DNA of 64,000 nt from positions 31,789,563 to 31,853,562 of the forward strand of contig ML679962.1 of assembly GCA_007922225.1 (NCBI GenBank). Reading direction: 5' to 3'. This stretch comes from Emydura subglobosa. Taxonomy: Eukaryota; Chordata; Testudines; Chelidae. Position 1 is the stretch's first letter. Every line of letters begins with the position of its first letter. The notes under the pieces were generated by a model, which saw only the letters and a list, made by a program, of their open reading frames with translations, did no database searches and had not been told where the DNA came from. Of this stretch, positions 34,470 to 45,734 are shown in pieces. The position numbers and the translations under genes are program-made.

Positions 34470-34735
34470 TAGAAAGGATGTAAATATAATAATATCCAGA
34501 GTTATAGTAAATATATTTTAAGAGCTTTTGATAATCAGTTTCACTGCATAAGCTATCGGTCACCTAGTACTGGTTAAGAAAGGACCCACCTTCCAGGAAA
34601 ATTATCCCGTAATTGCCTAATACAAGGCTTCTTGCACTTTCCTTGGAAACACTTGGTACTGGACACAGTTGAGATAGAACAATTGACAAGCTGGACTACT
34701 AGGCTGATCTGGTATGGCATCTTCTTTTTGTATGT
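34470..34735 (+). mobile_element. CR1 ORF2 end and 3' UTR
   Basis: GGATGTAAATATAATAATATCCAGAGTTATAG matches the D.NIQSYS stretch near the end of a CR1 subfamily. It is followed by GGACCCACCTTCCAGGAA, ATTGCCTAATACAAGGCTTCTTGC, TGGTACTGGACACAGTTGAGATAG, GGACTACTAGGCTGATCTGG and TATGGCATCTTC. Order and spacing agree with the other CR1 tails here. 5'-truncated. Confidence 0.75.
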
Positions 34736-34782
34736 TAGAACTTCTCTTATTAAAAATTTCCTTGCTGAAAATAATGGCATTT

Positions 34783-34848
34783 GGGGGCTGTATTCACCAT
34801 GGGCATAAATCTATTGATTTGAATATGGCGATAGTGAATTTCACCTTT
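34783..34848. repeat. Short palindromic element
   Basis: GGGGGCTGTATTCACCATGG at the left pairs loosely with GCGATAGTGAATTTCACC at the right; the centre has CTATTGATTTGAATATGG. About 66 bp, strongly diverged. Confidence 0.45.
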
Positions 34849-37800
34849 TATTTTTGTTTACTTTTGTTTTCATTCTACTGTGTAAGGGAATTAAAAGCAT
34901 AAAATGCAAGCAGGACAGCGCAAGCATATCATTTAGGTTCTATAGGACATCAACACTTAACTGTATTTATTGTGCACAAACATATTTATATCAGTGTGGT
35001 CTTGGAATTCCACTATCTTCTCAAATCGAATCCTGTAGGTTTAATGGAATGAAATTTTGTCTGAATGAAATTCTTCTTGTCAGTTAACTTGCTGATGAAT
35101 AATTTTGGCCCCACCGAACTTGAGTCAAATGATTTTCATGAAAGAACTTTAAAAAAATCAGAAAAAGTGAGCTTCAGCAAGTATGTGTGCACGGGATACA
35201 AATGTGAACAGCAGAATGTTTGATGCCTCTCTATGGGAATGCACAGTGGTTTTAGAACGGAGATGGCATTCGTGCTGCAGTGCCTATGTTTTCAAACATC
35301 ACTTGGCATTTCTTTTATTATTACACACTCTCTTGTCGTCTCCCCAAATTCTTTTCTTTCATAATGCCATTTATTGGCGGGTTCACAGACAGAGCAGAGA
35401 TGATTTTATATTTCATTGGAAGGGAGCATTGTAGTCTCACGCTGCAAGTTTTTTGTCTTTCATAACAGCATTTGAATCCATCTGTTCAGTCTAACCATTC
35501 CTCCACAGGCAAAATCCATCAGCTCTGTAGAATAAGCATATGCATCATGTGTGCTCTGACCTGGTACAACCCTGAAGTGAGATTTCATGATTGTTTTAAA
35601 AGTGGATCTAAGATACTGAGTTCAGATGGGGATCTAGATCAGAACTTCTCAAAAGTTCGGGATGTTTGGATTCAGGGTTTGTATTCCATCTCTACTTCTT
35701 CTTTTTTTTAATCCCTAAATATGCTTTCTAGTCTGTCGGGTGAAATCATTGTTAGAACCTCTCTTCACTACATAAATGCTTTACCTGAATGAGTAAATAT
35801 ATTTTGAAGTAAGAAAACAAAGAAATATTTCCATCCCAGCCACCATAGGTAAAAAAGTGGGCGAGATGGGGAAAGGCAGTCCCAGTTGTCAAACATTAGC
35901 ATCTCCATAGGACAACTAAACCTCACATTTGGATGTATTTGACTTGTAGGCATGTAGGACCTGTTTTATGGACCTGCTTTTACAAGGTGAACATCCTGGG
36001 CTCCCATTGATGGTAAAGGGATATAAGGGTGCTCAGTGGATTGGCAGGGTTGGCCCCTAATATTCAAGCGCTGGTTGGAGTATCCAGATGTCTCATTAAT
36101 GTGCCCTTGCTGTGTCTGTGCTGTCCCCTAGCCAAGGACAGGCTTCCTCGGAGGAGTTGTACAGAGCTGCCCTCTTTCTTAAGATATATTTATCTACAAA
36201 TAAATGATTCATCAGACAAATTGTTCTCCTGAGGATCTGGAATTTGCTTGGGATGGGAGAATAAAGGTTTTGGCAACAATTCTCAAGGAGTGTCAAAAGT
36301 TACAACCGAGAGCCAGCAACAGCATCCATGAAGGAGAAGAAGGACTTAGGTTAGTATGTTGGGTGCTTTGCAATCACACGTACTATCTATGTAACTGGTG
36401 ATAAGCATCAAACCAGTTTTACAGAAGGAAGAGGCACGAGCACTTAATTTTCAGAGCCATCAGACAATTAAGGCTTGATGCATTTATTTTTGTAAAGGTC
36501 AGGAGCACAATTGCATGTCTAACTTGCTCTCACAATGGTGTATGAAAACATCTAGTTTGTGTTCATGGTACACATGCACGCTCAGATTAGGTGTACAGTA
36601 GATTGTTTTATTTAAAAAAAAAAAAAACAAGCCCTGACAGCTTAATGTGTTTGAAATTGTGCAGTGAAGCACTGGTAAATTCTGGATAGTACATTATACC
36701 ATTATCCTATTTTACTATTGCAACTTGCCACTAAAAAGTATGGAGTTCAGTGTATAGATTGTACCATGTCTAATGACTTTGTTAAGCAAACTAAAATGTC
36801 AATTGTGACTAGATATGCTTTTATTTTCACTTACAGGTAGGCTAAAAATTTAGAACCTTTGACTTTGTATAATTATCAGGCCTTCCTGCTTTTGCACCGG
36901 AAGTGATGGTTTAAGTATAATACACTATCAGAAAAGCATTTAATATTGCTCAGTTGTCCAATTAACGAATATTAGAAATTGTGTGTCATGATCAGTTTCC
37001 GATTTTGGAGTCAGCCTGCTTCAGCGTATAATATAATCCTTTTTAGGAGCTGCAGATCAACTTTTACACCTTGTTACTCTTGGGCTGTTAAATGTGGAAC
37101 CTTCTGACTGCTAATGTCAGAGGTATTAGATTGTTGACTGACACCTAAATCTTATTTCATACACTTTAAGAGACAGTTGCATAGTTCATTCAAATTTTTT
37201 ATATTCTCATCAATAAGAATAACAAGCACCATAACACACATGCTGACAGCCTCATTACCACTCAATATGTGTTTTTTGCCACGTGCTGAATTAAAATATC
37301 TTCTTTCGGTGTTATCATTGCATTTAATATTGCTGCTCATTTAAAAAGACAATAAACCATGGAATTTCAAGGTTCAGCCTGTGAATTTCAAGGTTTCCGT
37401 ACTGTGAAGCACTGCTATATAATTGTGTTTTAGACTGTTGTGAGCAGAGTGATGAATTACAAGAGCTATTGTAACTAGTTAAGCAGCTAATAGCATAGAT
37501 ATGAAATGAATGGTAACAATACAAGCTGTTTCCCCCTAGGGTTCAATATACTTTTTTCTTTATTGCAACAAAGAAAAGGAATTAACAGTTTGTTTTAATG
37601 GGGCTCAATTAAATCTGTACATCATATTAATATTTTAAACTGTCTCGGTAATATCTAAGTTGTGTGTTCACCTGTTTGTCCTAGAAAAGGCAGTAAAGAG
37701 TTTGTGATGGAAAGAGATGAATTATCAAGCTAAAACTGAACTCCTTCAAACGAATACTCCATATGCAAGTGGCATAAATACAGATAAATGACTAAAATCT

Positions 37801-38190
37801 TTTTTTTTAAGCTTCATTGCAAATACATTTACGTAGGCCTTTGTGACTGTAGAAAAATACATGTTGCTTTTTAACATTTCTTCCTACTTGCAACAATGAG
37901 CTGCTCTACTGGTTGCACTGGTCATTTTCATAGTTAATTCATTAAAACATCCTTGTTCAAATTTAAAAACAGCTGCTATAAAATCTCTAGCCTGCTGCTA
38001 TAATATCCTTTCTTATAACCCACTTGCTTCTATTTACTGAACAATTTTTGAAGCCTTCCGCTATTTGGACAAACATCTTCTTCTGCTCTGCAGTAACCTG
38101 GTATGTAATATTATTCAAAGACCAATGTGAACCCACTGTTGGTAAACAACTTTTAGACACTTAAGAAAGTGAAGCTTTCAGATATGGAAT
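34849..38190. other. Repeat-poor AT-rich stretch
   Basis: Over 3 kb with no recognised mobile element. Several unrelated open frames of 60-83 codons cluster at 34854-36401 without domains. An A-run lies at 36614-36627. The part 36990-37560 has balanced composition, several TAATTA/AATTA-type and CACGTG-like words (GCCACGTGCTGAATTAA near 37279), and reads like a conserved non-coding element, but this is an impression only. Confidence 0.35.
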
Positions 38191-38297
38191 AAAGATCCTG
38201 CACTGCGATATGTGCATATACCTGGGGAAATCACTAAAGTGAATGGGGTTCCATATGATCACTGGGATTCACCTATACACTGCAGGATCAGGACCTA
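38191..38297. repeat. Palindromic element
   Basis: AGATCCTGCACTGCGATATG at the left pairs with TACACTGCAGGATCAGGACC at the right; the middle has AAAGTGAATGGGGTTCCATATGATCAC. An imperfect palindrome of about 107 bp. Confidence 0.65.
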
Positions 38298-38693
38298 CAT
38301 ACTCACAGAAAACTCCTTGTCCCCTTGAATCAAATGATAGTTTTGTCATTGAAATCAATGGGAATAGGCTTTCAGCCTCTAGTTTGAAGAGAAGTTTGAC
38401 AGGAAGCCTTAAAATCTCTCTGGCTAATCGATAAATGGATGTTCTGAAAGGTGAATGAACGAATGAATGAATGGCCGTTTCTAGATGACAGTACAATAAG
38501 AGGCATACAGTATATTGGCAGAGGTATATAAGGGATTTATAAGGTTAAAAAATAAAACGGATACTACTTTACAGCAACCCACTCGTGTGCTCATTAAGTA
38601 AAATCTTTCCAGTTTTAGTACAAGTCTTGTCAATATGTATCACTGCAGCTCAAGACAAAGGGCTTTGGCCTTGCATGCAAAGGGGTCATTGTC
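38298..38693. other. Unassigned with short tandem repeat
   Basis: GAACGAATGAATGAATGG at 38456-38474 is a short (GAAT)n run. CATTGAAATCAATGGGAATAGG at 38348 is another palindromic-repeat core. No gene. Confidence 0.4.
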
Positions 38694-38822
38694 ACATGGT
38701 TTCGTCACGTTCATGTGATGCATTCAGTATCGATGAGCGTGAGTAGACCTCTCAACCACATAGTTTACCTCATTGAGCTACCTGGTGATTTTAAATGGCC
38801 CCTCTGCTGTAAAGCCATCTTA
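38694..38822 (-). mobile_element. Ty3/Gypsy-like integrase C-terminus (GPF/Y)
   Basis: Minus-strand codons give GPFKITR, a stop, LNEVNYVVERSTHAHRY, a stop, then MHHMN and TKP. The GPF, the R at +7, VNY with Y at +14, the H at +29, N at +31 and KP at +34 sit at the spacing of the GPF/Y module of Ty3/Gypsy integrases (GPF...R....V.Y.V............H.N..KP). Two in-frame stops show it is dead. No LTR or upstream RT is recognised. It lies next to the L1-like fragment on the same strand. Chance similarity cannot be excluded at this length. Confidence 0.55.
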
Positions 38823-39059
38823 ACCAACTAGTTCAGTTTCCTCCACTGTGGCATTCACTGATCTCCAAGGATGCATGATGTTTGGGGTGGGTCCCCCAGT
38901 CCATCCCATTTTGGAAGGGTAGTGCTCAACTGAATGACGGAGGAGGAACTCCTTGAAGGGATCCTCATCCAGTTTTCATTCCTCAAGTATCCTTCCATGG
39001 GTTTACATCAGAAGATGGCAACCCAGCCCCAAATCATAATCCAGCAGGTAGTCTTCAAT

Positions 39060-39625
39060 TCTGTGGCATTCATGCATCACCTGGTCCAGTGAAGAAAAGT
39101 AATTTGACCTACACAATAAATTTCCAATTTAGCTCGATACTGCTGAGCATATCAAAAGACTCCATTGTTCATGGACTTCCCTTCTAGACAGTTGTGCAGA
39201 GAAATATTTAGGAAAAAATATTCTATTTTTCTAATAGAATTTGTTTTCTTTGGCCCTGGGCCATTTTTACTGCATATTCCTTATCTTTATAAATTAAACA
39301 TTTCACAAGAATCAGTCTTGCTTTCTCACCACTTCTGGGGTCTGTGACCCCTTTCTGTAAGTTTAAAAACAAGAATTGCATCTGGAAGCTAAATCTTTAA
39401 GCAAAGACTGAATACATTCTACAAAGTCAGAGCCCTTAGCACATTCTGGAATGCCAATTACTCTCTTGTTTGATCTTCTATGGCAATTTTCCAGATTGTC
39501 AACTTTTTCATGAAGATAAGATATTTCCTTTTCATATTATTCTTTATCCTTCTTAACGCCTGAAATATCATCTTCTGCATTACTAATCCTTTCCTTCACA
39601 GTACTTGTTCTAACTTATACAATAT
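39060..39625 (-). mobile_element. L1-like LINE ORF1 fragment
   Basis: On the minus strand the peptide reads ERISNAEDDISGVKKDKE, a stop, EKEISYLHEKVDNLEN, CHRRSNKRVIGIPECAKGSD. This is the end of the coiled coil plus the start of the RRM of L1-type ORF1 proteins (LENRSRRNNLRI.GLPE). After a stop and frame shift, ARLILVKCLIYKDKEYAVKM and YRAKLEIY correspond to the C-terminal domain (RP.IV.FL.YKDKE..L..A and LYPA.L.I). Position order is right. Multiple stops and shifts make it a pseudogene. It could be L1 or the related Tx1 lineage. Confidence 0.75.
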
Positions 39626-41199
39626 TTGTCAACTCTTACTATTTTCTCTCTCCTTCTACCCTTTTTGTTACCACCAGGAATGATCCTCTGCACAAAAATC
39701 GTACTAGTACAAAATCAAACATTTTGGGTGTCTTGCACATCAGTGTTGATTTTCCCTTTTGCCGGCACAGGTTGTGCTCAGAAAATTTGTTATCTGCATT
39801 TTCATGCCTGCAATTTAGTAGCGTGCACTTCCAACTACTTAACTGCAGGTATTGATCTGATGGCTTGACACATGCTCCTATTTTCAGGCCTCAACTGAAC
39901 TGAAATGCACAACTCCATGGGTCCAATCCTGTCTTCCTTGTCACCCAAAATTCCCACTAACATCATAAAAATTTTGGTATTTTAAAAGGTCTAGAATTTT
40001 TGAGTTTCATGCTTAGTGAGGAGGTAGAGCATCTTCCTCTAACAATTCAAGCTGTTGCATGAAACATTTGGAATTGCTGGTATGTGAAATGGTACAGAAA
40101 GGTTACATGCAGCCCAAACCTTGCTTGGGATTTTGTCATCTATTGTTTTATCTTCATACATCTTTTCACTGTTTTATTACAACAGAAGATAATAGCATAG
40201 CTTAACATCTTTGAGAGAGGATAATAAGTATTATTCAGGTCATGAGGCTCCCAATGATATTTTGTTGAGAAAACCATTGAAAGATATAGTTAATCCTTGG
40301 AGGAATATTGAAGAGGTTAGTAGTACATTATATTCTGCAAAAACTCAGATGGGTTGAACAATTGTGTTCTGCTAAAAGCAAGATTTATGGTTTTTATAGC
40401 TAGGGAATAAGAATGGATAGTTTTTAACATTCCCTAAGTATTCTGTGAAGGAGTTACATGAAACTTCATCAGCTTTGGTGTCAGCAATGATTCTTTAAAG
40501 GTGCTAATGTTTTTATGTAGTTTCACCCCATATTTTTACCGCTGTATAAATCCAGTAAATCAGCCAGATATGTAGGTATCATATTTTATATATACACACA
40601 CACACAAGCCCTTCAGAGATATCTATATCTAACTACCTATATATGGACTACATTTTCAAAAATGAATTTAGATGCCTAAATGATGGGTGTCCTTTTAAAA
40701 GTTCTAAACACTACACTCTAGAAATTAAAATTATTTAAAGTGCTGAGTTGGACATAGAAAAATCAAGGTTATTGTTTGCTTTTCAATATATAGGCATTTT
40801 ATCTATAAACCATATACTGTTGTGCATATTCCAATACTACACCAAATACTTTTGCATACATTTGAGTATCAGAGCGCACCAAGTATGCATGAAACTATAG
40901 TCATATATGGTTCGTGGATATATGATTTCTAATTTTAAACAGGTGCTTTAAATATCAGTTGTATTTACACTACCATTAGTTAAAAGATCTCAATCACACT
41001 AAATATATGAAGTCCAAACCAGTGTACAGCAATAACAAACACATGGATAGTCATCTGTGCATTTTATGTGGCAATTTACTTGCAAATATTGCTGTAAAAC
41101 ACTAACAATTAAAAATCAATGTTTGATTTCTTTTTTTTTTTTTTAAGTTGATACCTCTTGGGTGTAGTTTTCTGGGTACACACCACCCTTATCATTAAG
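39626..41199. other. Mostly unassigned sequence
   Basis: The part just above 39626 may be more of the L1-like element (N-terminal ORF1 or leader) but is not recognisable. A TATATATACACACACACACA run lies at 40587-40606. CATTTTCAAAAATGAATTTAGATGCCTAA at 40661 is a remnant of the ATTTTCAAA...GCCTAA repeat. A T-run lies at 41131-41146. No gene. Confidence 0.35.
40587..40606 (+). repeat. (TA)n(CA)n microsatellite
   Basis: TATATATACACACACACACA. Confidence 0.85.
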
Positions 41200-41262
41200 G
41201 GGATTTATCCAAAGTCCATTGGCTTCAACAGGCATCTTTTCATTGACTTCAATGGGCTTCTC
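41200..41262. repeat. Short palindromic element
   Basis: GGATTTATCCAAAGTCCATTGG at the left and CATTGACTTCAATGGGCTTC at the right; of the group whose complete copies read CCAAAGCCCATTGAAGTCAATGG. About 63 bp. Confidence 0.6.
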
Positions 41263-42019
41263 CATCTTCCAGTTAAAAAAAATGCATTGATGTTAGTGAG
41301 GGATATCTTGAGTCTATTTTTAATACTCCAATCGATCCTGATCCCATTGAAGTAAAGGCAGCTGGAATCTTTGCCTAGACCAGTTAACATTTCAAGCTTG
41401 TGGTTTTCCAGTGGCATGCAATTGACTTAACCTCTGCTTTGTGCATGAAGTAGAATAAAGACAGGGCCCCTAACCGGGTTCCATGATTTCAAATAGTGTC
41501 CTGGACCTGGTGGTAGCAGGAGAAGGTCCAAGGAGCAGACTCTGATGCCTACCACCATCTAAAGCCAAAACATGTATAGGTGGAAAGCTGCAGTCATTAA
41601 CACTGCTCTAATCAGTAATTGCTCCTACTCTATATCTGATAATCTGCTTTCAGGAGCAGAGAGAGGTAACTTGGGGCATGGATGCCCAGAACTGGGATAG
41701 TACCACCAGGACCCTCGAGTGCCACAGATTTGGAAAGCTCTGTCTCCTTGAATAATGGACAGGTCATAAACGTCTCCCCAAGACAGGAGAATGCAGCAGG
41801 GACTCCAAAGCCTTGTGCGAGGAAACCCAATGGGGGCTTTCTTCAAGAGAGGTTTTCTCTACCAACTCAGGTGGTTGCTGGCTGAACCAGATCACCTGCA
41901 GGAGCCGAATAGTCTTCCTTGCTTTTGCTTTCAGTAATTTTCAGTGTGTTTTTAAGGGGGACAGTTGGTTTGACAGAGTTTGGGCCAGCTTTTTGTAACT
42001 GCTCACCAAGCACAGTTGG
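41263..42019. other. Unassigned sequence
   Basis: Overlapping frames of 61-79 codons on both strands at 41625-42106 shadow each other; no domain is seen. GATCCCATTGAAGTAAAGG at 41340 is a palindromic-repeat scrap. Confidence 0.35.
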
Positions 42020-42212
42020 GGTCAAATTTTTAAAGGAGCTCATCTGCCATTCGGACATCTTCATCATGACTGATTTCCAAAGGTGCTGAACCCACAGCAG
42101 TGTCAACCGAGAACAATGAGGTGCTGAGCACTTGTGAAAGTCTGATCACTTGGTTTAGGTGCCTACATGGGATCTTGCTGGGTAGGTTGCCTTTTGTAAA
42201 TCTGACTCATGG
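42020..42212 (+). repeat. Interspersed repeat (TTTCCAAAGGTGCTGA type)
   Basis: GTCAAATTTTTAAAGGAGC, TGATTTCCAAAGGTGCTGAACCCAC, GAGGTGCTGAGCACTTGTGAAAGTCTGATCAC and TTTAGGTGCCTA are phrases of the turtle repeat class with TTTTCAAAGGTGCTGAGCACC. Related scraps lie at 40661, 50668 and 59658. Confidence 0.55.
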
Positions 42213-42324
42213 GGTTTTGAATGTTGTGGCTACATTGGATGCAATCTGATGCAAGTCCCCATCTCATTCTTTACTCACTCAAAGCTTGCATAGAGTTTAG
42301 TGGGACTTGAGTACAGAGTCTTTG

Positions 42325-42760
42325 AATAATGGATTTCTTTGTTCACTGGCAATTCCAAATAATAATACAATTGTTATGCGTGGAATGGAAAACATTTGTT
42401 GACATTTTCAGCAAGTGGAACAATAAAAAAAGCTCATTCTGGATCACAAAAAACATTCATTTTGACAAAATTGAAATGTTTCATTTAAGTTTCAACCATT
42501 TTTAAACATTTTTTTATTGGTTTTTCAATAAAATTGAAGGAGTTTTTGAAAGGAAAAGCTGGTTCTCATTGAGATCACTAAACTTTTCATTTAGAAAACG
42601 TTGAAACAAAAATTTTGTGTTTTTTTTTCCAAAATTTTCTGGACTAAAACAACTCTGAAATAATACGAAATCACCAAACATTAGTTGTTGCCAAATTTGC
42701 ATTTTTTGCCTAAAAAAGTTTCAATCAAAAAAATTCATTTTGTTTCAGTACAGAGCAAAA
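42325..42760 (+). mobile_element. A/T-rich inverted-repeat family, copy
   Basis: Starts near TTCACTGGCAATTCCAAATAA, then runs through A/T-rich words (ATTTTGACAAAATTGAAATG, AAAGCTGGTTCTCATTGAG, AAATCACCAAACATTAG). The start TTCACTGGCAATTC recurs at 43304 in a similar context. Same broad family as the AGAGCTGGTC elements, judged by TTTTCAACC/GAAAATTT words. Confidence 0.5.
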
Positions 42761-43284
42761 AGGGCACTTCGGAGTTCATAGAGAACTGTCTTGATAAGAG
42801 CGTGCTCAGAAGTGCTTTAGTATTTTGCCACCCATATGCAAAACAGCCCTTTTTAATTATGTTTTTCTCACTTGTTAAATGTTTTCATCCTAAACAAGAA
42901 GTGTAACAAATAGCTTTTGACATCACAGAATTGCATTAAACAAAAATAAACTGTTTGGTTGAAGGGTTGTCACAAAAAGCATATGTAGTAAAAACATTCC
43001 AGCTTCTGTTCTCTAGATTAGGATTTATGATTTCCCAAATACAAAGAAAATAACCCACAATTGGATATCAATGAAAAACAAGGAAAACGAGGCAGCAGAC
43101 TATCAAGGAGACGGAAACAGCAAAAATACTCAACATTCTCACCGGGCGTACGTGAATGTGCGCATACATGTGACTGCACTTAAAGAGGGCAACAGCCTCC
43201 TATTCATGTAAAGGCTTGCGTATATACCTCAGAAGATCAATAATGTGAAAACAAAGAAGTGCAGTTTTCACTGGCAGATCTGTT
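42761..43284. other. Unassigned sequence
   Basis: Contains a CpG cluster at 43141-43160 (CACCGGGCGTACGTGAATGTGCG). No gene or repeat is recognised. Confidence 0.35.
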
Positions 43285-43725
43285 GAATAACACATTTTTT
43301 TGATTCACTGGCAATTCTGAAAAATTGAGGTAGGGAGATGACACCATTTTGGGTTAAACCAAAAACAATTTTTTTTAAAAAAAAGTTGGTGAATTACGAA
43401 GTAAATAAATGAATTAAATACAATTTTGAGTAGAACAAAACATTTCATTTAACCTGAAATGTAGCTTTTCATTTTGATTTTGAGCATTTTTAGATGTTTT
43501 TAATTTAAAAAAAAAAAAATTGAATGAAATTTGGAAACTACTTTATTTCAAACTGAAAAATAAACTGTTTCATTTAAGAATTTTTTTGGAGGGGCGGCGG
43601 GGCAGAGGTGTTACATGAAAAATTTAACCAAACCAGCACATATTTACGCAACGTTCTGAGGTCACCAAATCTACAATTTTGCTAAAAGTTTTGACTAAAC
43701 AATTTTGCCCAGCTTTAACTGGCAT
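43285..43725 (+). mobile_element. A/T-rich inverted-repeat family, copy
   Basis: TTCACTGGCAATTCTGAAAAATTG opens this copy as at 42342. Ends with GAGGTCACCAAATCTACAATTTTGC, TTTTGACTAAACAATTTTGCCCAGCTTT. A GC-rich interruption, GGAGGGGCGGCGGGGCAGAGG, sits at 43590. Two copies about 960 bp apart in the same orientation suggest either independent insertion or local duplication. Confidence 0.5.
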
Positions 43726-43820
43726 CTGCAAAATCATTGGTCCCAATGGAATGGAATTTTGTGCATAACATTACACTGGCTGAAAATACAACCATTATTA
43801 CACAATGCATCACCAAACAA

Positions 43821-43887
43821 GGCCTGATCCAAAGCCCTTTAAAGTAAGGGAAATTCTCTCGCTGACTTCATGCGTTTTAGATCAGCA
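43821..43887. repeat. Short palindromic element
   Basis: GGCCTGATCCAAAGCCCTTT at the left pairs with GCGTTTTAGATCAGC at the right, with AAAGTAAGGGAAATTC and GCTGACTTCA in the middle. 67 bp. Confidence 0.65.
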
Positions 43888-44651
43888 ACACAGTGATTTC
43901 TAGTTTAACGGAAGCACAACTCGCAAAACCATAAGTTAAATGGTATGCTAGGAAAATATTTTGATGTAAGGGCACAAAAGTGGTAGATGAAATGACTTTA
44001 AATAAATGGGTTTACTCCAGCTCCAGGAGAAAATTGATCTGTATAGTTCTAAATTACTTTATCAATTTAAAGAACATGCTAGCATTTATTTATTTACAGC
44101 CTGTTTTTTTTCCCAGAGAAAATTTCAATAAGGTATGAATATTTTCTTTGATAGAAAGTATGAAAAATAATGAAAGTGTCATCTCTTGAGTTGAAAACAT
44201 CAGGAAGTTTCTTTAGATTGAAATGAAGTTTGTTTTTTTTAAAAGTATCATTGCTCAAGAAAGTATTGTAATTACTTCTGATCTTGATAATGGTAAGGAA
44301 AAGGCACACTGTTAATCATTTTGTGCTCCTTGCTATGCTATTACCGTGTACAATTAAACGACATATGTTGTCCTACCAAGGGTTAAGTGATATAGCTCTA
44401 TAGATGCGCTTTAAATTTCATCTCTGACAGTTATCACATTTATTATGGCAAAAAGTGGGAGAAAAATAAATGTAATAGAGCAGCTCAATAAAATTATCAG
44501 ATATATTGACCCTGCAAAAACTGTTAATGTCCAGTGTAGCTACACCTAGCCAGGGGTGAGATAACTGAGCCAGAGAAAAGGTGCCACTGAACCTGATGGA
44601 CTCAGAACTGGAGCTTTTGTGCATAGGAAGGATGATTGTCAATACCTGAAT
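43888..44651. other. Unassigned sequence
   Basis: AT-rich; ends with GTGTAGCTACACCTAG at 44536-44551, a short perfect inverted repeat that may be a scrap of the CTACAC-ended elements. No gene. Confidence 0.35.
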
Positions 44652-44902
44652 TCAGCCTTGTGTACCTATAGATGCAGTTAAAACAGTACAACCCTTCCAG
44701 TGTGGACACTGGATAAAATGCTTGTATGATATAGCGTATTCCCATATGGAAAGGGAAATAAGCTATACTGCTATACAGTACTTTATACCAGTGTAACTGT
44801 GTCCACATTAGGGGTTGTACTGATTTAACTACACTATTAAAAATAATTACACCCCAACTGAAATAGTTATGCTGGTACAAAAAATGTATGTAGATCAGGC
44901 TT
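44652..44902. mobile_element. MITE-like element, about 250 bp
   Basis: CAGCCTTGTGTACCTATA at the left is the inverted counterpart of TGTATGTAGATCAGGCTTA at the right (AGCCTKRTSTAC class ends). Inner arms GTACAACCCTTCCAGTGTGGACAC and GTGTCCACATTAGGGGTTGTAC are also complementary, so the whole unit can fold back. This is the largest complete example of the CTTGTCTACA class here. Confidence 0.7.
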
Positions 44903-45734
44903 ACAAATGAACATCCTTTGTGCTACAAAGTAGCCAACTCCAGGTGATATGGGTCAGAATAATTTCTTAACCCAAAATAATTATTATAAACATGTTGATT
45001 GCCGTCTATTTTTTGTACACAGATCCTGCCCGTTGCTTACTCTCTTCCTGATTAAGAACTATTAACTCCTTTAGTTCTAACAGCATACACAAACATGTTG
45101 GTTTTTCAGATGTGGAGTAAAAATGCACACAGAGGGTCCCAACCATATATGGACCAGGACCATCGGGAGAAGGACGACTATTGGGCCACCAGGTATTCTG
45201 CAAATGTAGTCATTATTTATATCAGGGTATTTGCATTGCTTCCCCTTCTAAGTACAGAGAGTATGTTAATTGCTGAGGTATAGTAAATGCAATATTTGTA
45301 AGTAGGCCCAGTGTATTGTTGTCCCTATGCCAATAGTAGTGGATGTTGAGGCCTTGCAGATTGGTTTCCCCTGGAGGAGAAATCAATGATGTAATCAAAG
45401 TCTGAGCTGTGCAACCAGTTTGTTTTATGCTATGCGCACCTGTCACTGAACAGAGGTGGGCACACAAGGCATGCAGACAATTGCCTCTTTCACAGTTCTC
45501 AGCCAAACACCAATGCCTAGTTCCCAGACAACCAATTTGTCCCACAAATTGACTCTAATTTGGTCTCTATCTTGATCTCTCTCTGTTTCCCTTTTTCCTT
45601 GCTGCAGCTCCTCCCAATAACAACACAGTATTTTATCCAAGACTAAAAACTTGCGGTATGCCAAGAAAAAAGAGATTGTGAGACTATCTGTACAAGTGTG
45701 GTGATCTCTGCTATAACAGTTTTTGATGAAAGAC
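44903..45734. other. Unassigned sequence
   Basis: A 107-codon minus frame at 45222-45545 has no recognisable domain. GGGTCCCAACCATATATGGACC near 45138 resembles a palindromic repeat. No gene. Confidence 0.35.

Noticed and set aside
38823..39059. Possible extension of the Gypsy or L1-like fragment
   Set aside because: The minus-strand reading shows no motif that I can assign to either family, so it was left out.
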